Part shown: positions 26,558-34,428 of the stretch, one piece after another
Layout of the letters: the number at the start of each line of letters is the position of its first letter
How positions within the stretch are numbered: position 1 is the stretch's first letter
Notes under the pieces: generated by a model
Seen by the model: the letters and a program-made list of their open reading frames with translations, nothing else
Database searches by the model: none
Told to the model about the DNA's origin: nothing
IMG/VR virus record: IMGVR_UViG_3300020465_000038
Span: 1 to 40,144 of that record
Length of the DNA stretch: 40,144 nt
DNA from: a virus
Strand: one strand, 5' to 3'
Translations under genes and position numbers: made by a program

Positions 26558-26565
26558 GATAAATA
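26558..26565 (+). promoter_or_regulatory. Late promoter (GATAAATA) abutting a hairpin
   Basis: An exact NATAAATA box five bases after the small gene. Its last base is the first base of the hairpin at 26565-26592, so transcription should begin around 26571, inside the left arm. It is the likely promoter for the fibre gene at 26615. Confidence 0.6.
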
Positions 26566-26592
26566 AAAGGAGACTTACATAAGTCTTCTTTT
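26565..26592 (+). terminator. Terminator hairpin overlapping a late promoter
   Basis: A 12-bp stem, AAAAGGAGACTT (26565-26576) with AAGTCTTCTTTT (26581-26592), containing one G-T wobble, an ACAT tetraloop and a T run through 26593. It is symmetric enough (A tract on the left, T tract on the right) to work as a bidirectional terminator. Readthrough from the small gene makes the full stem. A transcript started at the overlapping late promoter would keep only the inner 6 bp at its 5' end. Confidence 0.7.
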
Positions 26593-26614
26593 TGGTAAAT
26601 ACCGAATATCATAA

Positions 26615-28552
26615 ATGGCAACCCCCTTTAGGTTAAAGAGATCTTCTGTTACTGGTAAAAGACCAGGATTGACAGATCTTGAAATAGGAGAATTAGCACT
26701 TAATTTCTACGATGGGCATCTTTTTGCAGAAAGAGATACTGCTGGTGTGGGAATAGGAACAACTGTAGCACTTCTTACTCCTTGGATAGAAGATTTTGGT
26801 GGGGGAACTATTAGATATACGGGTGTTGTTACTGCAGTAACTTATCATGGTGATCAGATCGTTGGAACTCCTACAGTAGGAAGTTTTAGAACAGGAGCAA
26901 TGGCTTCACCTGGTGTTGCTGATAAAACAAAGGATCAAGTGGAAGAAATAAATTATATTTTAGGAAAATTGGTTCCTGCTCAACCAGATACCATTAATGG
27001 TGTTGATGTTAATATGGACACTGGTGCTTTAGCAGAAAGCACAAAGAGAGCATTGTGTGCAGGGTTTACGCCAACAAACAATACTCCAGCAGCAACTGCA
27101 CCAGTTGCAGGAACAGAATACTATAGAAACGCTAATAATGTTGTAAGAACGCAATATTTAACTGAGTATGGGCCAGGTGATTCTGGAACACTTAAAGCAT
27201 ATATTAATGCTGTTGGAGTAGGTACTACAGCATTAAATAAAACATTTGGGTTAGATGCAGTAAAATCTGATAATGGAACATATGATAAATTGCAGATTGT
27301 AAATGATAAGGATGCATCTGGTTCTACTAGAAATACAGGAATAAGTTCATTATTCTATGAAGTTCTTGATATGCGTATATTGGACGCAGCAGCACCGAAT
27401 GGATTTAACTCTTGTTTCTTTACTCATGGAACAGCAGTTACGAATGGTAATACAAATAGTTTTTGGTATGAAGATCCTAGCACAGTAGGTTCTCCAGTAA
27501 TATCATTTGGTACTGTTCAAACTCCAGATATAAGTACTGATGTAGTTAATTTTTCTTCTGGGGTTCCACATTATACACAATCTACAAATAATAATTTTAG
27601 TTATGTCGTAACAGTCACTAATGCAACTGGTGATATGTATTATCGTTCTACTGGAACTAGTACTAATAAATTGTTGTGGTCTGAATCACAAACAACTGGA
27701 TTTACTGCAGGTGGAACCAAGTTGTTCAATCAATTTGCAGGAGGTGCTCATCCACCAACAAGAAACTTTGGTGTTGGTGCAGGAACAACAGTTCTAGTAT
27801 CACATACTCCAAGAAATATTCATGCAACTATAACATCAAATCATTTTAATAGATGGGATTGTTGGACACCATATGGAAATCATCAGAATGTAAGAGTATC
27901 TGACCCAGTTCCAGTAAATATTATGGGTACCAGTGAAGATTATACTAATAATGTTGATGAAGATAAGATTGAATGTACAGTAGGTGCTCTAAGTGGTGGT
28001 AGTGCTACAAGAGTGAATGCAGGTGCTGCTTCTGATGTTGGTGCAGGAACTTCAATATTCACTACATTTGATGCTACTGTGACCCCTGCTGTATATGAAG
28101 CAATTGTAAGAGGTGGAGATTTACGTCATGATCAAACTAATTATTCTACTGGTTATTTGCCAGTAGGCCCAGATTTATCTTCAGGAAGATCTGGAACACA
28201 ATATTTCCAAATGAAGTTTGTTCAATCTGCAATTTCTGGATTTAATATTTCTTATACTGGATCACTAGCAGGTTGTTGGGTGTGTATGCCAAATAATCAG
28301 ACTTGGATGGATGGATTGGATAATTATGGTGGTTGGGGAAATATGTTTGCAGCAGCACCGAATTCAGGTGCTCCACGAAATGCATTTCCTGGATGTTCTT
28401 CTGGTGGTGTTATGGATACCAATGGTGGAACATTTACCTGCACGTTTGGAACAGAAACATCATCCAATTCAACTGGTGATGAAGTGATTTTGGTTAGGTT
28501 TAAATTGACTTCTGGAAATTCAGTCAGCGATATCTCGTTCTCAGATACATAA
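26615..28552 (+). CDS. Tail fibre / adhesin with tropism-determinant-like N-terminus (645 aa)
   Basis: The N-terminus FRLKRSSVTGKRPGLTDLEIGELALNFYDGHLF (split here: residues ~5-20 and 21-37) is the common phage fibre attachment module, similar to the major tropism determinant N-terminal domain, ending in a KDT-like 'ERDTAGVG' turn. The rest (~90-645) is a beta-rich globular adhesin that I cannot assign to a domain family. It has Trp- and Cys-containing stretches near the C-terminus (GCWVCMPNNQTWMDGLDNYG, ~570-590; GGTFTCTFGTETSSN). No Shine-Dalgarno is clear. The leader carries the remains of the 26565-26592 hairpin. It is followed 20 bases later by the next fibre gene. Receptor binding is the likely role. 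Confidence 0.7.
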   Translation: MATPFRLKRSSVTGKRPGLTDLEIGELALNFYDGHLFAERDTAGVGIGTTVALLTPWIEDFGGGTIRYTGVVTAVTYHGDQIVGTPTVGSFRTGAMASPGVADKTKDQVEEINYILGKLVPAQPDTINGVDVNMDTGALAESTKRALCAGFTPTNNTPAATAPVAGTEYYRNANNVVRTQYLTEYGPGDSGTLKAYINAVGVGTTALNKTFGLDAVKSDNGTYDKLQIVNDKDASGSTRNTGISSLFYEVLDMRILDAAAPNGFNSCFFTHGTAVTNGNTNSFWYEDPSTVGSPVISFGTVQTPDISTDVVNFSSGVPHYTQSTNNNFSYVVTVTNATGDMYYRSTGTSTNKLLWSESQTTGFTAGGTKLFNQFAGGAHPPTRNFGVGAGTTVLVSHTPRNIHATITSNHFNRWDCWTPYGNHQNVRVSDPVPVNIMGTSEDYTNNVDEDKIECTVGALSGGSATRVNAGAASDVGAGTSIFTTFDATVTPAVYEAIVRGGDLRHDQTNYSTGYLPVGPDLSSGRSGTQYFQMKFVQSAISGFNISYTGSLAGCWVCMPNNQTWMDGLDNYGGWGNMFAAAPNSGAPRNAFPGCSSGGVMDTNGGTFTCTFGTETSSNSTGDEVILVRFKLTSGNSVSDISFSDT

Positions 28553-28572
28553 GATAAGGAGAGGAAAAGTAA

Positions 28573-31215
28573 GTGCCAGCATCAACCGAACAAAAGGTAG
28601 ATTTTCTATTAAAGAAAATTGGTTATAGTGCATCTAAAACGGGTGGAGTGGAAGGATCTTCTGGTACTGTTGATGGTACTAAAAAGAAACCATCTGAAGA
28701 GGCTATTCCATCCCCGTTAATTGTACCTTCTACAAGTTTATGGTCTGATAGTGTTAGTATACCTGCTACTCCTCCAGGATCGGATACATTTCCTGTTAAA
28801 GTTTATGCAACTGCTAGTGCTTATAGATTAACTGTTGATAATTCAGTTTCTGAAAGTCGTTCTTTTATTGCAAGATCTACTTATGGAAATCATACATCAT
28901 CTATCGATGGTAATTGGATAGATTCCCAATTTGGTGCAGATTATGCAGTCAGAGTTTTTAAGGGTGATCCAAATAGTAGTGGAGTAGAATTATCTCAGGC
29001 TGGTGCAACTGGAAATGATACATGGTTTTTTGATTATTCTTCAGGTATTCTGAATTTCACTGGAACCGATAATCATGCTAGTCTTGGTGTAACAGATACT
29101 AATATTTACATTTTAGGATATCGATATACTGGTGGTGTAGGTGCAAAACCTCCTTCTGGTATTGGAACATTTTCAAGTCTTTATGTAACAGGTATATCTA
29201 CTTTTGTAGGAGTAGTTGATATTAATGGTGGTGGTCAGGCAAATACATTCAAGGTAGAAGATTTAACTGCTGGTAGAGTTGTTCTTGCTGGCACAGGTGG
29301 AGAGATTGAAGATAGTGGTAATTTAACTTTTGATGCCAATTCAAATCTTACTGTAACTGGTGGGGTAAAGGTTACTGGTATTACTACATTAGGTTCTGTT
29401 GGTATCAGTACAGGACTAATTAGTGGTCCTGCAACCATGTATATCGATCCTGCAACTGTAGGTGACGATACTGGATTACTTGTTGTTAAAGGAAATCTTC
29501 AAGTCGATGGAACCCAGACTACGGTAAATTCCAGCACTATGACAGTGACAGACAAGAATATTGTCGTTGCTCAAGGTTCTGCGAATGATGCTGCTTCAGA
29601 TGGTGCAGGTATTACTGTTGATGCTGGTAGTGACACTGATAAGACATGGAATTGGGTAGATGCCACAGATGCATGGACATCTTCTGAGAACATTCAGATT
29701 GCTGCTGGTAAGCAATTAGGTTTTGCGGATGATACGGATACTTATATTGATAGACCTGCTGCTGATACTATAAAATTTACTACTGGTGGAAGTGAGAGAT
29801 TAAGAATTAATACTGATGGTAATACTAAGATTACAGGTGCATTAAATGTAACTGGACTCTCTACATTTACAGGTGCTATAGACGCTAATGGAGATTTAGA
29901 TGTAGATGGTCATACAAATTTAGATAACTTAAGTGTTGTAGGTGTATCAACATTTACTACGCCAAATGGTACAGTTAGAATTGGTACTGCTGCCACTACA
30001 TTAATTGTTGAAGGTGATACTAGAATAACAGGTATTCTTTCTGTTGGTCAGGGAACCATTACTCTGGATTCATCTACCAATAATGGTACAATGACCCTTG
30101 GTTCATTGACTCTCCACAGAGATAGTAGTAGTGGTGATGCTATCCTGATGAACACTGGTGGAGTATATAATCCATTTAGAGCATCTACTTATTTGATTGA
30201 TGCAGTTAATGTAATTGATAATAGTAGGAACTTTAATGGTGCTATTGCTACATTTACTAGATTAAATGTTACTGGTATTACTACAGTTGCAACTTTTAAT
30301 GTTGGTGTTAGTGGTCAAACATTAGTTGGTATTAATACCATACTTGATGAAGATAATATGGCATCAGACAGTGCAACAGCACTGGCCACACAACAATCCA
30401 TCAAAGCATATGTTGATACTCAAGTAACAGCACAAGATCTTGATATTACTGATGGTTCTACAACAATTGCTATTGATCTTGATAGTGAAACTCTATCAAT
30501 TTTAGGAACTGCGAATGAAGTTACCAGTGCTGCATCTGGAAATCAGGTTCAACTTGGATTGCCAGATGATGTAACTATTGCAAATGATCTCACTGTTGCT
30601 TCAAATGCTGGTATCGGAAGTCTTTCTGTAACGGGTATATCTACATTTAATGGTGATACTGGTTTCATTGGTGGTGGTGCTGGTATTACTTCTGCTTATT
30701 GGGATCAGTCTGCTGCTTCATTGAAGTTTAAAGATAATGTAAAGGCACAATTCGGTGATAATCAAAATTTATCAATTTACTTTGATGGAGACGATTCTTA
30801 TATAAAAGATGATGGAATAGGACAATTATATATTCAAGGCGATGCTGCAATACACTTAACAAATTCAGCTGGAACTAAAAAATATTTCAGAGGAGTAAGT
30901 AACGGAGCTGCAGAATTATATTTTAATGGAACAGAAAGATTAAAAACTACTGGAACTGGTGTTGAGATAAGTGATGATCTTAATGTTGCTGGTGTATCAA
31001 CATTCGTTGGTGAAACAAATATTGGTACTGGTGGAACAGTCTTTACTGCACTGGTTGGTGCAGCAGCATCTGTTGGTATCGGAACTGCAAATCCTGCTTA
31101 TATGCTTGATGTAGCAGGTGCGATAAATAGTTCAACTGATGTTAAAATCAATGGAACTAGTGTTCTTAATTCCGCACTTGATGAAGCAGTCGCAATGGCA
31201 ATCGCTCTAGGATAA
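28573..31215 (+). CDS. Long tail fibre (880 aa), GTG start
   Basis: The GTG start is supported by AAGGAGAGG (28556-28564) eight bases upstream and by the family N-terminus (PASTEQKVDFLLKKIGYSAS). Residues ~1-195 are a conserved cyanophage attachment region (ESRSFIARSTYGNHTSS, DTWFFDYSSGILNFTGTD). From ~195 the shaft repeats 'VTGISTF' and 'LTVTG' motifs many times. A module SATALATQQSIKAYVDTQV (~600-620) is typical of these fibres. Near the end, VGIGTANPAYMLDVAGAI leads to a short Ala-rich tip (LDEAVAMAIALG). No S74 chaperone is seen here, unlike the fibre at the left edge. It is followed after three bases by the 111-aa gene. A side-fibre shaft or whisker is likely; the receptor is unknown. 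Confidence 0.8.
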   Translation: MPASTEQKVDFLLKKIGYSASKTGGVEGSSGTVDGTKKKPSEEAIPSPLIVPSTSLWSDSVSIPATPPGSDTFPVKVYATASAYRLTVDNSVSESRSFIARSTYGNHTSSIDGNWIDSQFGADYAVRVFKGDPNSSGVELSQAGATGNDTWFFDYSSGILNFTGTDNHASLGVTDTNIYILGYRYTGGVGAKPPSGIGTFSSLYVTGISTFVGVVDINGGGQANTFKVEDLTAGRVVLAGTGGEIEDSGNLTFDANSNLTVTGGVKVTGITTLGSVGISTGLISGPATMYIDPATVGDDTGLLVVKGNLQVDGTQTTVNSSTMTVTDKNIVVAQGSANDAASDGAGITVDAGSDTDKTWNWVDATDAWTSSENIQIAAGKQLGFADDTDTYIDRPAADTIKFTTGGSERLRINTDGNTKITGALNVTGLSTFTGAIDANGDLDVDGHTNLDNLSVVGVSTFTTPNGTVRIGTAATTLIVEGDTRITGILSVGQGTITLDSSTNNGTMTLGSLTLHRDSSSGDAILMNTGGVYNPFRASTYLIDAVNVIDNSRNFNGAIATFTRLNVTGITTVATFNVGVSGQTLVGINTILDEDNMASDSATALATQQSIKAYVDTQVTAQDLDITDGSTTIAIDLDSETLSILGTANEVTSAASGNQVQLGLPDDVTIANDLTVASNAGIGSLSVTGISTFNGDTGFIGGGAGITSAYWDQSAASLKFKDNVKAQFGDNQNLSIYFDGDDSYIKDDGIGQLYIQGDAAIHLTNSAGTKKYFRGVSNGAAELYFNGTERLKTTGTGVEISDDLNVAGVSTFVGETNIGTGGTVFTALVGAAASVGIGTANPAYMLDVAGAINSSTDVKINGTSVLNSALDEAVAMAIALG

Positions 31216-31218
31216 AAC

Positions 31219-31554
31219 ATGGCAAATACCTTTAAATTAAAAACGAAAGCAAATGTAGGTGTAACAACAGTCGGTATTTACACTGCAACTTCTCCTGTCA
31301 CTGCAACTGTTGTTATTGGTGTAACGATGGCAAATGTTTCTGGATCAAGTATTAATGTTGGACTTGGAATTACAAGACCTTCTGCATCTGGTGAAGATGT
31401 GAATCTTATGAAGAATATACCAATTCCTCAAGGATCTGCATTTGAATTTATGGGAGGCAATAAAGTCGTACTACAAACAAATGATACGTTAACCGCAGAG
31501 AGTGATGTTAATAGTAGTCTTGATGTTGCTTTGACAATAATGGAAATCACTTAA
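31219..31554 (+). CDS. Small beta-rich structural protein (111 aa)
   Basis: Begins MANTFKLKTKANVGVTTVG and runs as alternating beta strands (ATVVIGVTMANVSGSSINVG, then VVLQTNDTLTAESDVNSSLD and a final ALTIMEIT). I recognise the general type, a small single-domain protein repeatedly found between fibre genes in T4-like cyanophages, but not a named function. A weak AGGA (31209-31212) precedes the ATG, which lies three bases after the upstream stop. It could be a fibre-tip, collar or connector subunit. There is no membrane segment or catalytic motif. Confidence 0.7.
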   Translation: MANTFKLKTKANVGVTTVGIYTATSPVTATVVIGVTMANVSGSSINVGLGITRPSASGEDVNLMKNIPIPQGSAFEFMGGNKVVLQTNDTLTAESDVNSSLDVALTIMEIT

Positions 31555-31567
31555 GAGGTAACAGAGT

Positions 31568-34402
31568 ATGGCACTAACAAAGGTAGCTGGTGATATTCTG
31601 GATCCTGGTATAGTAGTTGCAGGTATAGTAACAGCAACTGGATTTTCTGGACCTTTTAGTAATGGAACGACAGGTACATTTAGTGGAGATGTTACCGTTG
31701 GTGGTAATTTAACTGTAAATGGAGATTATACAACATTAAACACAACTCTAAGAGAAGTAGAGATATTAAGAGTTGATACAAATAGTAGTACAGCAGCAGG
31801 TATAATTACACAGACAGGTGCAGGAGATATACTAAACTTATTTGATGGAACTACAGAAGTCTTTAAGGTTGCTGATGGTGGTCAAACAACGATTGCAACA
31901 ACAGGTTATCCACAGTTAATTCTAAAAGATTCTGACTCAAATAGTCCTAGTGATACAAATGGTATTTCTTTAAGATCAGCAAATAATACAGAATATGGAT
32001 TTATTGGACAAACAGAAAGTGGTGGTCATTCTCTTTTCATAAAGACTGTAGCTACAACAAATCCAATAAGATTACAGGTTAATAGTACAACACGATTTGA
32101 GGTTGGAAATACTGGTGGTTATGTAACAGGGCTTTTAGATGTCACGGGAAATGTTAATGTAGGTGATACTCTTTATGTTCCAGATAAAATAATTCATAAG
32201 GGTGGAGATGATGATACATCTATTAGATTCCCTGCTGCTGATACAATTCAGTTTGAAACTGGTGGAACTCAAAGAGTAACGGTTAATAATACAACTGGTG
32301 TTAATACATTAGATGTTTTGGGTGGTGCCAGAGCAGATTACTTTGTTGGAAGAAGTAATCAATCAGCTCCTACTGCTGATGCTGCAATGTATAGGGCAGC
32401 AGATAATACACTTGCATTCTCAACTGCAAATACAGAAAGACTTCGCATTTCATCAGCAGGTAATGTCGGTATCGGAACTGATAATCCTCATCAGAAATTA
32501 CATATTTCTGCTACAAATCCAATAATTAAATTTACAGATACAGATGTTGATGAATCATCATTTATAAGAGGAGCTAGTGGTAACTTATATTTTGATACTG
32601 ATAACACTAATCGTGATATTATTTTCAGATCAGGTAACAGTTCAGCAGCTGAAGTTGCAAGAATAACTGGTGACGGTAAAGTTGGTATCGCAACTCCAAC
32701 TCCAGCAACGACTCTGGATGTTCAAGGTGATATGGCAGTTGCCTATAATGCAACTCATGCACTTCGTTTTTATACTCAACCAAGAAATAACTGGTCATCT
32801 ATAAGCAATACTGCTACAGATGGTAATGCGAATTTATCATTTAAATCCTCACAAGGTGAGGCAATGTTTATTACTTATAGTAGGTTGGTGGGTATCGGAA
32901 CTGATGATCCAGGATATGAATTACATGTATGGCCTGACGGAGCAACTAGTAGTGGTCAGATATGTGCTCAATCAAATGGAAATGATACCTTTGCAGAGTT
33001 AGTTTTAAAGACTGATGGTGGAACTGGTAGTATTTGGAGAAACTCTAGTGCCAAAACAACTTATGGTGGAGCAAATTCACTAAACATTTATCAGAGTGCT
33101 GCTGCTCCTATAGTATTCTTTACTGATGGAAATAATGAAAGACTTCGTATAACTTCTGATGGAATCACAGTAACAGGAGAAGTAGCAGCATCACAAGACT
33201 ATCCAAACTATCGACCAACATTAGATCTTAACTTTACAGCAGTCAAGAAATTAGATCCAAGAATTACATATACTAGAATTGGTCCTGCATCATACATTGA
33301 TGAGTTTGGTAAAGTGGTATTGGTTGGTGCTAATACTCCAAGATTTGATCACGATCCAGCAACAGGAGAGTCTAAAGGATTATTGATTGAAGAGACTAGG
33401 ATTAATCTAATTCCGTGGAGTTTTGATGGTGGAAATTGGTCTACAGGTAGTGGTGGAAATACAGTTACTAGAAATGCAGGTACTGCTCCAGATGGAACAG
33501 AAACTGCTACAAAAGTATTATCTGCAAATAATGATATAGATGTTAACACACAACTTGGTAATGCTGGTCCAGGTCTTACTGGTCAGATAGCAATATCAGG
33601 ATCTACTGCATATACTCTTTCTATATGGGCTAAAGCAAGTACAACAGCACAAGTTGGTAATAACTTTAAGGTAAGATGGAAACGTGTTCAAGGAGATTCA
33701 ACTTTTGCTGAAACTACTTTTGCTCTTACAGCAGATTGGAGACGTTATAGTACCACTGCAACAACTGCAGCTAATAATACTACGGTTGCGTGTTATATTG
33801 GAGGAGTTAGTGGTAGTGAAGCATTAATTTGGGGTGCTCAATTTGAAGCAGGTGCTTACTCAACTTCAAATATTTCAACTCGTGGAGCATCAGCAACTCG
33901 TGGAGCAGAAACTGTAACTATAGAAGGAGAAGAGTTTTCTGATTTTTATAATCCCGTTGAATCGACCATAGTAGTCAACTATACTCATCCAAATGGTGTA
34001 ACCAGCAGCAATCTTGGAGGTGTTGCCAGATTATACAGATTTCGTGCAGTTGGTGGAAATGATACTCGTATTGACTACGTATCTAATTCAGGAAATGAAC
34101 CATACATCGCAAAAGATGCTGTTGCTGTCGCAAATATAAATAACGGACAATCAACTGTGTTTGATGGTGGTGTGAATAGAACCGCAGTTAGAGTTAAAGA
34201 AAATTCATTTGCGTCATCCTTTAATGGTTCATCAGCTGTGGAAGACACAAGTGGAGCATGGAATCCAACTAATGCTATCACAGAGGTGGTTTTAGGAAGT
34301 CAAGATTCATCTGGAGGAAATCCACTTAATGGACATATACAAAGGTTTATGTATTACCCTGTAGGACTTCCAAATTCACAGTTAGTCACTCTGACATCAT
34401 AA
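31568..34402 (+). CDS. Tail fibre with CBM-like and LamG-like lectin tip (944 aa)
   Basis: AAGAGG (31553-31558) precedes the ATG by nine bases. Residues ~1-540 are shaft, with repeats such as FSGDVTVGGNLTVNGDYTTL, TERLRISSAGNVGIGTDNP and VGIATPTPATTLDVQGD. Residues ~545-613 (RPTLDLNFTAVKKLDPRITY, FDHDPATGESKGLLIEETR) are a linker I know from phage lectin fibres. Residues ~614-785 form a carbohydrate-binding-type sandwich (NLIPWSFDGGNWSTG, YTLSIWAKASTTAQ, IWGAQFEAGAYSTSN). The last ~160 residues look like a concanavalin/LamG fold, ending NPLNGHIQRFMYYPVGLPNS. The stop overlaps a late-promoter box. This is a strong candidate for a polysaccharide-binding fibre. Confidence 0.8.
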   Translation: MALTKVAGDILDPGIVVAGIVTATGFSGPFSNGTTGTFSGDVTVGGNLTVNGDYTTLNTTLREVEILRVDTNSSTAAGIITQTGAGDILNLFDGTTEVFKVADGGQTTIATTGYPQLILKDSDSNSPSDTNGISLRSANNTEYGFIGQTESGGHSLFIKTVATTNPIRLQVNSTTRFEVGNTGGYVTGLLDVTGNVNVGDTLYVPDKIIHKGGDDDTSIRFPAADTIQFETGGTQRVTVNNTTGVNTLDVLGGARADYFVGRSNQSAPTADAAMYRAADNTLAFSTANTERLRISSAGNVGIGTDNPHQKLHISATNPIIKFTDTDVDESSFIRGASGNLYFDTDNTNRDIIFRSGNSSAAEVARITGDGKVGIATPTPATTLDVQGDMAVAYNATHALRFYTQPRNNWSSISNTATDGNANLSFKSSQGEAMFITYSRLVGIGTDDPGYELHVWPDGATSSGQICAQSNGNDTFAELVLKTDGGTGSIWRNSSAKTTYGGANSLNIYQSAAAPIVFFTDGNNERLRITSDGITVTGEVAASQDYPNYRPTLDLNFTAVKKLDPRITYTRIGPASYIDEFGKVVLVGANTPRFDHDPATGESKGLLIEETRINLIPWSFDGGNWSTGSGGNTVTRNAGTAPDGTETATKVLSANNDIDVNTQLGNAGPGLTGQIAISGSTAYTLSIWAKASTTAQVGNNFKVRWKRVQGDSTFAETTFALTADWRRYSTTATTAANNTTVACYIGGVSGSEALIWGAQFEAGAYSTSNISTRGASATRGAETVTIEGEEFSDFYNPVESTIVVNYTHPNGVTSSNLGGVARLYRFRAVGGNDTRIDYVSNSGNEPYIAKDAVAVANINNGQSTVFDGGVNRTAVRVKENSFASSFNGSSAVEDTSGAWNPTNAITEVVLGSQDSSGGNPLNGHIQRFMYYPVGLPNSQLVTLTS

Positions 34403-34408
34403 TAAATA
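34401..34408 (+). promoter_or_regulatory. Late promoter (AATAAATA)
   Basis: The box overlaps the double stop (TAATAA) of the upstream fibre. AGGAGAG (34413-34419) and the ATG at 34429 follow. A start near 34414 would fall inside that Shine-Dalgarno, so either initiation is slightly earlier or the ribosome site mainly serves readthrough transcripts. It is a plausible but weaker promoter call. Confidence 0.45.
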
Positions 34409-34428
34409 TCACAGGAGAGAAATAACTA

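Noticed and set aside
26594-26614. GTAAATA and CATAAATG before the fibre ATG at 26615 as further promoters
   Set aside because: Neither matches NATAAATA fully, and the second would start transcription downstream of the ATG. Similar 'ATAAATGG' strings precede several other starts and look like A-rich start contexts.
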